Shown: positions 7,444 to 14,785, numbered from the stretch's first letter. The stretch is DNA of 15,095 nt from Anaerolineae bacterium (GCA_020848855.1 JADLHH010000063.1:1-15095), one strand, 5' to 3'. Translations and numbers: made by a program. Notes: generated by a model not told the origin, from the sequence alone.

Positions 7444-7503
7444 CGCCGCATTTCCACAGTTTGCAGTCTTTCGGACATCTTAAATCTCGGTGCGAAATGT
7501 TCA

Positions 7504-7512
7504 TGTTACACT
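7504..7512 (+). promoter_or_regulatory. Extended -10 promoter candidate for the hybrid regulator
   Basis: TG-T-TACACT (TACACT at 7507-7512). No clear -35. If used, the leader to GTG 7727 is about 208 nt. Confidence 0.35.
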
Positions 7513-7726
7513 GAGGCTAGTGCAAAGAAAGCAATCTGGTGCAGTGAGTGCCGCGCGGAACGCTGCTGCCTGCCGAGATTCCTCGGCGGCTCGGCAAGTA
7601 CGGGTGGTGTTGGCATACCTGGCACCAGACCGAACAAGGAAGTCATGGCGATAGCTGGTCGACGCGCGGGTGTCCTTCTGAAGTATCCTGCTCGTGCTGC
7701 CGCGACGCCCAGAGGAGAAGGATGCG

Positions 7727-8815
7727 GTGGCAAAAATCCTCGTAATTGAAGACGAGGCAAATCTCCGCGAAGACGTCGTGGAGTTGTTGACGCTGGAAGG
7801 ACATCACGTAATCAGCGCCTGTGATGGGGTTGAAGGCATCAACAGCGCCATTCAAAACCAGCCCGATTTGATCATCTGTGACATTATGATGCCTCGGCTC
7901 GATGGCTATGAGGTGCTGCTCGACATTCGGGCGAATTCGCTCACCCAGTTCGTGCCCTTCATCTTTCTGACGGCGAAAGCTGCCCGCGATGACCTGCGCA
8001 CCGGCATGGAACTGGGCGCGGACGATTACATCACTAAGCCATTCACGCGCGTCGACCTGCTGCGGGCGATTGAAAAGCGCCTCGATTTGAAATCGGCGCA
8101 GGAACAGGAGCATCAGGAACAGCTTGCGGAATTCAAGTCGGCGCTTGCACAGGAACGCGGGCAGCGCCTGCTCACCGAGCGGCTGATCGCCATGTTCTCC
8201 AGCGACTTCCGCAACCCGATCAGCGGCATTCTGGATTCGACCCAGCTTTTGAGCAAGTATTCTGACCGTGTGAATGAAGAACGGCGCGCTGCTCACATGA
8301 AACGCATCGAGATGTCGGCGAGCTTTCTGCTGCAAATGCTGGATGATATGCTCGTCATCGCCCGGCTGGAAAACGGCAGCCTGCGTTATACGCCGGAGTC
8401 GGTCGATGTTGGCGTGTTCGTTGGGCGAATCGTAGACGAGTTTCAGATCGTTCACGAGGAGACCCACCCGCTGCAGTACGACTGCCAGTTCAGCGGCTGT
8501 CTTGAAACCGACCCGCAGTTGCTGCGGCAGATCGTCGTGAATCTGCTGAAGACTGCTGTCAAGGACTCGGTTTCGGGGAAGCAGGTTCACGTTGGTCTGA
8601 ACAGCGGCGACCGCGAGTGCGTTCTGACGGTTCAGTACACCGGATCGGGGTCTGCGCCCGCCGAAGCGCCGTTGTCACTCGTCGACGATGGGATGGAAGC
8701 CGGGCTTGGGCTGGCGATTGTCGATCGGGCGGTCGAAATGTGCGGCAGCTTGCTCCAGATCGATAAACTCCCGGACAACGTCGTGAAAGCCTCGGTCATT
8801 TTCCCCACACGTTAG
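7727..8815 (+). CDS. Intact receiver fused to a degenerate histidine-kinase module
   Basis: A 362-residue cytoplasmic protein. Residues 2-120 are a complete receiver: acidic pair Glu8-Asp9, phospho-acceptor Asp52, Thr82 and Lys104 (TKPF). A coiled-coil-like charged segment (120-150) leads to a HisKA-like helix pair, but the H-box reads FSSDFRNPI, with Ser159 where the phosphorylated His should be. The ATPase-like domain (about 225-360) keeps GLGLAIV (326-332). In the N-box, VNLLKTAVKD has Thr276 in place of the Mg-binding Asn, and the DxGxG aspartate is Tyr304 (YTGSG). Autophosphorylation is therefore unlikely; it may be a phospho-receiver that signals through a kinase-like dimer scaffold. 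GTG 7727 has GAGGAGAAGG upstream and gives the normal receiver N-terminus AKILVIEDE. A terminator follows at 8842. Confidence 0.85.
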   Translation: MAKILVIEDEANLREDVVELLTLEGHHVISACDGVEGINSAIQNQPDLIICDIMMPRLDGYEVLLDIRANSLTQFVPFIFLTAKAARDDLRTGMELGADDYITKPFTRVDLLRAIEKRLDLKSAQEQEHQEQLAEFKSALAQERGQRLLTERLIAMFSSDFRNPISGILDSTQLLSKYSDRVNEERRAAHMKRIEMSASFLLQMLDDMLVIARLENGSLRYTPESVDVGVFVGRIVDEFQIVHEETHPLQYDCQFSGCLETDPQLLRQIVVNLLKTAVKDSVSGKQVHVGLNSGDRECVLTVQYTGSGSAPAEAPLSLVDDGMEAGLGLAIVDRAVEMCGSLLQIDKLPDNVVKASVIFPTR

Positions 8816-8841
8816 CTCGCTTCCAGCATCCGACATATCCG

Positions 8842-8880
8842 AAACAGCCGGTGATGGTAATCGTCGCCGGCTGTTTTCTT
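8842..8880 (+). terminator. Rho-independent terminator of the hybrid regulator
   Basis: Stem AAACAGCCGG (8842-8851) / CCGGCTGTTT (8867-8876) with further partial pairing inside the loop, followed by a T-rich tail to 8880. It lies 26 bp after the stop codon, between convergent genes; on the opposite strand the T-run is short. Confidence 0.85.
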
Positions 8881-8971
8881 GTTGTGAATCTACACAGCCA
8901 TGCGCCATGCGCATCATTCCGACACATCTTCGCTCTATCGTCGCGCTTTTCGCTTCCGTGATGGGACTCGT

Positions 8972-10303
<1,332 letters not shown>

Positions 10304-10333
10304 TTCAGGTTTTCCTTTGAATATTCGCCCGTC

Positions 10334-10347
10334 AGGGAGCGCTCCAA
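10334..10347 (-). promoter_or_regulatory. LacI-family operator candidate
   Basis: Plus-strand AGGGAGCGCTCCAA, with a perfect 10-bp palindrome GGAGCGCTCC at 10336-10345 centred on CpG, as LacI/GalR-family operators usually are. It matches the Streptomyces CebR box (TGGGAGCGCTCCCA, from memory) at 12 of 14 positions. It lies just downstream of the predicted transcription start of the oxidoreductase gene, a position suited to repression. Confidence 0.5.
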
Positions 10348-10360
10348 CCCGGATATGCCT

Positions 10361-10388
10361 ATTCTACCCGCTTTGGAGCCGGTGTTCA
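10361..10388 (-). promoter_or_regulatory. Promoter of the Gfo/Idh/MocA oxidoreductase
   Basis: On the minus strand TGAACA (10388-10383), a 16-bp spacer and TAGAAT (10366-10361). Predicted start near 10354, about 50 nt before the TTG start. GCTCCAA (10341-10347) and TTGGAGC (10373-10379) form an inverted repeat around the -10. Confidence 0.5.
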
Positions 10389-10420
10389 GCATATAAATGC
10401 CCCAACCGGTCGCCTGGTTT

Positions 10421-10431
10421 TATGCTAAAAT
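10421..10431 (+). promoter_or_regulatory. Extended -10 promoter of the ClC gene
   Basis: TATGCTAAAAT (TAAAAT at 10426-10431 with TG one base upstream), identical over 11 bases to the rpsT -10 region. No clear -35. Predicted start near 10438. Confidence 0.5.
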
Positions 10432-10438
10432 AGGTTTC

Positions 10439-10528
10439 ATGCGCAGGCGCAAACGCGATTACCACCACAATATCCCTCTGTTTCGGGTGACCTGCCTCGC
10501 TCGACCCGGTCCGTTTGATTCCCACTGA
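10439..10528 (+). CDS. Possible 29-residue leader ORF
   Basis: ATG to TGA, encoding a peptide that starts MRRRKRDYHHNIPLF. It begins almost at the transcription start predicted from the extended -10 box, so it would be leaderless. There is no strong ribosome site and no known relative. It could be chance; low confidence. Confidence 0.15.
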   Translation: MRRRKRDYHHNIPLFRVTCLARPGPFDSH

Positions 10529-10551
10529 AACTGAACATTCGTAGGTGTTCG

Positions 10552-10572
10552 ACTCATGCCGCGCGCATGAGT
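10552..10572. repeat. Inverted repeat in the ClC leader
   Basis: Perfect 8-bp arms ACTCATGC (10552-10559) and GCATGAGT (10565-10572) around a 5-nt CGCGC spacer, 30 bp before the ClC start. There is no T-run, so a protein-binding site or mRNA hairpin is more likely than a terminator. Confidence 0.45.
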
Positions 10573-10602
10573 AGTTGTCATTGTGTCTGTGGGAGTAACT
10601 CC

Positions 10603-12420
10603 ATGTCAACCCAATATGTCGAGCGTGTGCCGCGATTCCGGCTGATCCGGGTATCGCTGCTGGCGGTAGTGATCGGCATTCTGGCGGGGATCGCCGCCGA
10701 ACTGCTCGACCATCTCATTGGTCTGGTGACCAATCTTGCATTCTATCAACGTATATCGACCGAATTGATCAGTCCGCTGGGCAGCGGGTCGCCGCTCCTT
10801 CTGATTTTCGTGCCGGCGCTCGGCGGGCTGATCATCGGCGCGATGGCGAAGTACGGCACGCCGCTCGTGCGCGGGCACGGTATCCCTGAGGCGATGGAAG
10901 CCGTCCTCGTGAAAAAGAGCCGAATTCCGCCGCGTGTTGCGCTGCTCAAGCCGCTCAGCGCCGCCATTTCAATCGGGTCGGGGCAGCCTTTCGGAGCCGA
11001 AGGACCGATCATCCAGACGGGCGGGGCGATTGGCTCGCTGCTTGGACAGATGTTTCATACCACCGCCGCCGAGCGCAAAGTGCTGCTCGCCGCCGGCGCG
11101 GCAGCGGGTCTCACCGCCATCTTCGGCACGCCGATTGCCGCCATGATCTTCGCGGTCGAGATTCTGCTGTTCGAATTTCGCGCGCGCTCTTTCATCCCGC
11201 TGGCGATTGCCAACGTGGTCGCGGCTGAAACCCATATCGTCTTCATCGGCGCTCAGCCCGTGTTCGCTGTCGGCGCGATCAACTTCGGTACGCCGCTCGA
11301 ACTCATCCTGTTCCTGATTTTCGGACTGATTGCCGGACTGGTCGCCGCCGCCATCACGCGGTCGCTTTACTGGATCGAAGACCGCTTTCACCGCTCGCGT
11401 ATCAACACCTATCTGTGGCCCGCGCTGGGCGGGCTGTTCGTCGGCGTGGTCGGTTTTCTGATCCCGACGCTGGTCACACCCGGCGTCGACGTATACGGTC
11501 CCGGCTACCGGCTGATCGACGGCATCCTGCATGGCGAATATCTGCTCAGCTTCCTGATCGTGCTGTGTCTGGCGAAGTCCGCCGTCTGGCTGGTCGCGGT
11601 GGGGTCGGGAACGTCGGGCGGCACGCTCGCGCCGATCTTCATGATTGGCGCGTCGCTCGGCGGCATCTACGGTCTGATTTTGCAGGCGCTGTTTCCCGGT
11701 CTGAGCGTCTCGCCGGTCGCCTTTGCCATGGCGGGCATGGCGGCGCTGTTTGGCGGTACGACGCGCGCGACCTTCGCCGCGGTGATCTTCGCCTTCGAGA
11801 TGACCCACAGCTATGATTCGATCCTGCCTGTGCTGTTCGCTGCGGTGGTCACCGATGCCGTCGTCACCCATCTGACGCAAACCAGCCTGCTCACCGAACA
11901 GCTTCGTCGCGCGGGCATCCTCGTCAGCCACGAGTACGAATCCGATGTGCTGGCGACTGTCTCCGTCTCGGCTGTCATGACCACTGATCCGGTGCTGGTG
12001 TCGTGCGAGACGACCGTTCATGAGGTGATGGAACGGATCGATGCCAATGAACCCGCGATGATCCGGCATCAGGCGATGCTGGTGGTCGATACTGATAACC
12101 GCTTGCGCGGCATCGTCACGCGGGTCGACCTGCTCAGGGCGCTGCGGGATGGCTGCACCCAGCAAACTGTGCTTGAGACCGGAAACACCGACGTGACGGT
12201 CGCTTACCCTGACGATTCGGTGCGCGACGCGCTGACGCGAATGCTGCAGCGCGACATCGGGCGGCTGCCGGTCGTGGCGCGCGATGATCCGACGAAAATC
12301 GTCGGCTACCTGTCGCGCGGGAACGTGATGTCCGCACACCTGAAGCGTCTGTCGGAGGAGTCCGAAGTGCAAACCGGGTGGCTTCAGGATCGCATTCGCA
12401 CCCCATTTTCGGGGCGCTAG
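10603..12420 (+). CDS. ClC-family chloride channel/transporter with two CBS domains
   Basis: A 605-residue membrane protein. Residues 15-440 form the ClC core: first filter motif GHGIPE (91-96), second GSGQPFGAEGP (125-135) with gating Glu133, the FGTPIAAMIFAVE helix, third motif GTSGGTLAP (336-344), and Tyr404 (FEMTHSYDSILP), matching E. coli Tyr445. The chloride-binding Ser of GSGIP is His92, and the E. coli inner proton Glu203 aligns with Ile187 (VEILLFEF). Residues 455-515 and 525-580 are two CBS domains (VSAVMTTDPVLV; GRLPVVARDD), likely sensing adenine nucleotides in the cytoplasm. I chose ATG 10603 because GGGAG is correctly spaced; an upstream in-frame ATG at 10567 adds an unlikely Cys-rich tail. 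It converges with the cupin gene, 12 bp apart. Confidence 0.93.
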   Translation: MSTQYVERVPRFRLIRVSLLAVVIGILAGIAAELLDHLIGLVTNLAFYQRISTELISPLGSGSPLLLIFVPALGGLIIGAMAKYGTPLVRGHGIPEAMEAVLVKKSRIPPRVALLKPLSAAISIGSGQPFGAEGPIIQTGGAIGSLLGQMFHTTAAERKVLLAAGAAAGLTAIFGTPIAAMIFAVEILLFEFRARSFIPLAIANVVAAETHIVFIGAQPVFAVGAINFGTPLELILFLIFGLIAGLVAAAITRSLYWIEDRFHRSRINTYLWPALGGLFVGVVGFLIPTLVTPGVDVYGPGYRLIDGILHGEYLLSFLIVLCLAKSAVWLVAVGSGTSGGTLAPIFMIGASLGGIYGLILQALFPGLSVSPVAFAMAGMAALFGGTTRATFAAVIFAFEMTHSYDSILPVLFAAVVTDAVVTHLTQTSLLTEQLRRAGILVSHEYESDVLATVSVSAVMTTDPVLVSCETTVHEVMERIDANEPAMIRHQAMLVVDTDNRLRGIVTRVDLLRALRDGCTQQTVLETGNTDVTVAYPDDSVRDALTRMLQRDIGRLPVVARDDPTKIVGYLSRGNVMSAHLKRLSEESEVQTGWLQDRIRTPFSGR

Positions 12421-12439
12421 CCCGCGAAATTGCTAGCGC
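12414..12439. repeat. Inverted repeat spanning both convergent stop codons
   Basis: GCGCTAGC (12414-12421) and GCTAGCGC (12432-12439) around a 10-nt spacer. Each arm holds one TAG stop: ClC at 12418-12420 (+) and the cupin at 12435-12433 (-). There is no T-run, so it is a possible bidirectional 3' hairpin rather than a classic terminator. Confidence 0.55.
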
Positions 12440-12777
12440 TGTCCTTCACTGGCGCGCGATTTGATCAACTGCAGAAGCATGACCGCCTGCGTTTTGGCGA
12501 AGACGGCATGGCGCAGCCCGGCAGGCATGTAGGCGATGCTGCCGGGATGGGCGTCTTTCGCGTCGCTGCCAAGCTCCAGCCGCACCTCGCCCGCGAGGAT
12601 GTGGATGACTGCCGGAGACGCTGCCGTGTGTTCGGATAATTCCTGCCCCGCCGCGAAGTAAAACAGGACGAAGCGAACCGAGGCGGTATCCAGAATCGTG
12701 CGGCTCAGGATGCCATCGGAGGGCATGTCCGATGGATATTCGAAGCTGTCAAAGTAGGCGTAAGGGATTTCGTTCAT
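12433..12777 (-). CDS. Small single-domain cupin protein
   Basis: A 114-residue cytoplasmic cupin. Motif 1 is GQELSEHTAASPAVIHILAGEV (44-65) and motif 2 is PGSIAYMPAGLRHAVFA (78-94). Of the four usual metal ligands only His50 and His90 are evident; the second His of HxH is Ala52 and the Glu is missing. That matches a common small-cupin subgroup (eHtaP...LxGe...mPa..pHav) of unknown ligand. ATG 12777 has GAGGAG 7 bp upstream. It is the last gene of the ferredoxin-nirK-cupin run, 66 bp after the nirK stop with a hairpin in the gap. It may bind a small metabolite or metal and help adapt cells to nitrogen oxides, but only by association. Confidence 0.85.
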   Translation of the reverse strand: MNEIPYAYFDSFEYPSDMPSDGILSRTILDTASVRFVLFYFAAGQELSEHTAASPAVIHILAGEVRLELGSDAKDAHPGSIAYMPAGLRHAVFAKTQAVMLLQLIKSRASEGQR

Positions 12778-12798
12778 CAGTTCACTCCTCAGGTTGAA

Positions 12799-12828
12799 CA
12801 GTGGAGGCAGGCTGCCCCGCCTCCACTG
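12799..12828 (-). repeat. Hairpin between nirK and the cupin gene
   Basis: Perfect 10-bp arms CAGTGGAGGC / GCCTCCACTG (12799-12808 and 12819-12828) with a 10-nt loop. On the minus strand it is followed only by GTTCAACC, a poor T-run. It could partly end transcription after nirK or protect the nirK mRNA 3' end. Confidence 0.6.
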
Positions 12829-12843
12829 CGAAAGCGCGGTATG

Positions 12844-14364
12844 TCAGTGTCCCGAACCCGGTGTCAGTTCGTCGCCGTGGAAAATGTCCGGCTGGTCGGC
12901 TCCATCGACGTAGAGATAGCCTGCCAGCCCGCGCTCCATCCGGCTCAGGGCATGGTCGACCAGAATGTAGCGCCCCGGCACTTCAACTCCGAATTCGACC
13001 ATCGTCGCGCCGCCGGGCGGAACCAGCGTCGTCTGCACGTTCGTCAGCGGCGGAGATGTCAGCGAAGCCAGCTCGTACACCCGGTCGAATATCTCGCCGA
13101 TGACGTGGAACGACGAGGTTTTGTTCGGTCCGCCAACGCCGAAGAAGATGCGCACCGTCTCGCCGACGCTGGCGCGCAGCGCGTTTTCGTCGCTGGTCAG
13201 CGCGTTGGCAGCGCCGTTGAAGACGTAATACTGCGGCTGCTCGTCCAGCATTGCCTGATAGTCGAACGTCAAATCACCCTTTGTGCCGAACGGCTCGACC
13301 GTGTACACCTCGCTCTGCATGACGTAGAACTCGCGGTCAACTGGCGGCAAGCCCCCTTCCGGCTCGACTACAATCAGCCCGAACATGCCGTTGGCGATAT
13401 GTTCGGCGACGCTCGGCGTGGCGCAGTGGTAGACGAACACGCCGGGAGCCAGCGCCTTGAAGGTGAACGACGTTTCCTCGCCGGGCATGGTCTGGGTGTA
13501 GACCGCGCCGCCGCCGGGGCCGGTGACCGCGTGCAGGTCGATGGAGTGCATCATCACGCTGGTGGTGTCGTTGTGGACGTGCAGGTCAATCGTATCGCCG
13601 ACGCGCACGCGGATCATCGGACCAGGGACAGCGCCGTCGAACGTGAAATAGCGGAACGTCGTGCCGTCGGCGAGGATGCCGTTGACTTCGATGGCGGTCA
13701 GGTCGACGCGGATATTGGTCGCTTCCCGATCACCGACCGGCGCGGGCAGGTCGGCAGGGTTACGCACGATGGAGACGGCGTCGGCAGCGGCGGGTGCGAC
13801 GGTTGGCACTGCCGCGACTATCTGCGCCTCAGGTGCGGCGCTGGCGACCTCAGCGGCGGCTTCCCCGGTGATGGTCAGCGTACCGAACATGCCGATCTGT
13901 CGGTGCCCCGGCTGGTTGCAGTAATAGACGAAGTCGCCGGGACGATTGGGGATGAATTCAACCGTCTTCTGTTCATCCTTGGCGACCAGCTCGCCGGTGA
14001 AGACGTTGAACTCGTCGATCTTCAGGTCGTGCATGACCGGGTCGCCATTGATGACGGTGATACGCACGGTATCGCCGACGTTGGCGCTCAACGGCGGATT
14101 AATCACCCCATCGATATCTCCACCGACGCCGATAAACGCCATCGGCGGCGTCAGCCCGATCACGGTTTTCAGGGTATATTCGACGGTTTTGGTCTGGGCA
14201 GCGGCGGTATGCATGGTCATTGCCATGCCGGTCGTGGCGGTCGCCGCCTGTGCATTCGAGGCGACCGGCGCGATCTGGATCGAGATGGGAAACAGCATCA
14301 GAAATGCCGCCGCAAGCGCGATCAGGACGAGGGCGACGATATTGGGACTAACGGGTTTGTTCAT
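12844..14364 (-). CDS. nirK: Copper nitrite reductase with N-terminal cupredoxin domain
   Basis: A 506-residue exported enzyme reducing nitrite to NO. Residues 1-40 are a signal peptide or membrane anchor (hydrophobic 9-31, then NAQA). Residues 60-167 are an extra cupredoxin with type 1 copper ligands His112, Cys149, His154 and Met159. After an Ala/Pro/Val-rich linker (168-197) comes the two-domain NirK core: MHSIDLHA supplies His273 (T1), catalytic Asp276 and His278 (T2); FVYHCATPSVAEHIANGM gives His313 (T2), Cys314, His322 and Met327 (T1); His420 (SFHVIG) is the second catalytic residue and His471 (LVDHAL) the third T2 ligand. All sites look intact. The HCxxxxxxxHIANGM loop resembles Neisseria AniA (class II), and the N-terminal fusion recalls Hyphomicrobium NirK. 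ATG 14364 has GAGGAATC upstream and overlaps the ferredoxin gene by 17 bp. Confidence 0.95.
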   Translation of the reverse strand: MNKPVSPNIVALVLIALAAAFLMLFPISIQIAPVASNAQAATATTGMAMTMHTAAAQTKTVEYTLKTVIGLTPPMAFIGVGGDIDGVINPPLSANVGDTVRITVINGDPVMHDLKIDEFNVFTGELVAKDEQKTVEFIPNRPGDFVYYCNQPGHRQIGMFGTLTITGEAAAEVASAAPEAQIVAAVPTVAPAAADAVSIVRNPADLPAPVGDREATNIRVDLTAIEVNGILADGTTFRYFTFDGAVPGPMIRVRVGDTIDLHVHNDTTSVMMHSIDLHAVTGPGGGAVYTQTMPGEETSFTFKALAPGVFVYHCATPSVAEHIANGMFGLIVVEPEGGLPPVDREFYVMQSEVYTVEPFGTKGDLTFDYQAMLDEQPQYYVFNGAANALTSDENALRASVGETVRIFFGVGGPNKTSSFHVIGEIFDRVYELASLTSPPLTNVQTTLVPPGGATMVEFGVEVPGRYILVDHALSRMERGLAGYLYVDGADQPDIFHGDELTPGSGH

Positions 14365-14575
14365 GAGATTCCTCAAGCCTGCAAATGAGATAGGGGAGTT
14401 CGATCGCGCCGACCGGGCAAATCGTCTCGCAGGCGGCGCAGTAGGTGCATTTTTCGGGAAAGGCGAGGATGGCTTTACCGTCGATCTGTGCCAGCGCGCC
14501 GGTTGGGCAGGCGGCGATGCAATCGCCACATCCCGTACAGAGATTCCGATCTACGCGCGGATACCACTCGGTCAT
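14348..14575 (-). CDS. 2x[4Fe-4S] ferredoxin-type protein
   Basis: A 75-residue cytoplasmic protein with two complete 4Fe-4S motifs: CTGCGDCIAACP (Cys13, 16, 19, 23) and CTYCAACETICP (Cys43, 46, 49, 53), plus a lone Cys65. The second motif is followed by VGAIELPY, typical of bacterial ferredoxins and ferredoxin-like subunits. It should carry electrons at low potential inside the cell. ATG 14575 has GAGGAG well placed; a longer version from 14617 would start in the leader and lacks that site. It overlaps nirK by 17 bp, so the two are co-translated, although NirK acts outside the membrane. A direct electron link to NirK is therefore unlikely; a role in maturation, regulation or another reductase is open. 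Confidence 0.92.
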   Translation of the reverse strand: MTEWYPRVDRNLCTGCGDCIAACPTGALAQIDGKAILAFPEKCTYCAACETICPVGAIELPYLICRLEESHEQTR

Positions 14576-14600
14576 CACCTGACTCCTCACATTTGAAATC

Positions 14601-14606
14601 AGAGTA
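14601..14606 (-). promoter_or_regulatory. -10 candidate for ferredoxin-nirK
   Basis: TACTCT on the minus strand (14606-14601). It predicts a start near 14594, which puts the FNR-type palindrome centre (14635.5) at -41.5. The hexamer is weak alone, as expected for an activator-dependent promoter. Confidence 0.4.
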
Positions 14607-14627
14607 GTAGTGAACAACCGGGCTGTC

Positions 14628-14643
14628 CTTGATCTAGATCAAG
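14628..14643. promoter_or_regulatory. FNR/NNR-type binding site
   Basis: Perfect 16-bp palindrome CTTGATCTAGATCAAG containing TTGAT-N4-ATCAA, the consensus for CRP/FNR-family regulators of the FNR, DNR and NNR type. It lies between the divergent ferredoxin-nirK and NifX-like genes and could serve one or both. Confidence 0.85.
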
Positions 14644-14785
14644 TCATGGGATGGGATCTCCCTAACGATGACACAGGACGAAGAGAGGCTTCGGATATGA
14701 CTTCCTTCCATTGTTCCGTGCAACCGGCACGGGTAAAGATTTAAGGAGCGTAACCTGGAGATAACCAGAAGAGGACGTTTGCGTC

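Larger units (their letters stand above)
7401..7726. other. 326-bp gene-free stretch: hairpin, promoter and long leader
   Basis: No convincing gene. It holds the hairpin at 7414-7443 after the cyclase gene, a promoter candidate at 7504-7512, then about 208 nt of possible untranslated leader. The leader contains overlapping inverted repeats, including TGCCGAG (7571-7577) with CTCGGCA (7590-7596), which competes with CCGAG (7573-7577) and CTCGG (7582-7586). I could not match it to a known riboswitch or tRNA. Confidence 0.5.
10304..10602. other. 299-bp divergent regulatory region
   Basis: Separates the oxidoreductase (-) from the ClC gene (+). It holds a promoter for each direction, a LacI-type palindrome on the oxidoreductase side, and a 165-nt ClC leader with a 29-codon open frame and an 8-bp inverted repeat. 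These parts are listed separately. Confidence 0.7.
14576..14785. other. 210-bp divergent region between ferredoxin-nirK and the NifX-like gene
   Basis: Contains the FNR-type palindrome, a -10 candidate for the minus direction, a hairpin CCGTGC/GCACGG (14716-14721/14727-14732) and a 15-codon ATG-to-TAA frame (14697-14744, +) with AGAGAGG upstream. The + strand promoter is not obvious. Confidence 0.6.

Noticed and set aside
6381..7478. Long minus-strand open frame opposite msrA and the cyclase
   Set aside because: It runs across two well-supported plus-strand genes and has no family motif.
7444..7726. A tRNA or small protein gene in the gap after the cyclase
   Set aside because: No cloverleaf with a T-loop (GTTCGAATC-like) was found, and the only open frame has no ribosome site or recognisable motif and runs into the regulator.
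10969..12372. Long minus-strand open frame opposite the ClC gene (about 467 codons)
   Set aside because: The ClC and CBS motifs on the plus strand are clear; the antisense product is Arg/Asp/Gln-rich low complexity.
12461..12468. TTGATCAA inside the cupin gene as a second FNR-type site
   Set aside because: The half-sites touch without the four-base spacer and it lies within coding sequence.
12841..14388. Long plus-strand open frame opposite nirK (about 515 codons)
   Set aside because: It is antisense to a gene with every NirK copper ligand in place. Its product is Asp/Val/His-rich with no family motif, a usual artefact of high-GC codon use.
14365..14529. N-terminal extension of nirK to 14529
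   Set aside because: It would run through most of the ferredoxin gene, and residues before the internal Met are low-complexity. ATG 14364 has a good ribosome site and starts a signal peptide.
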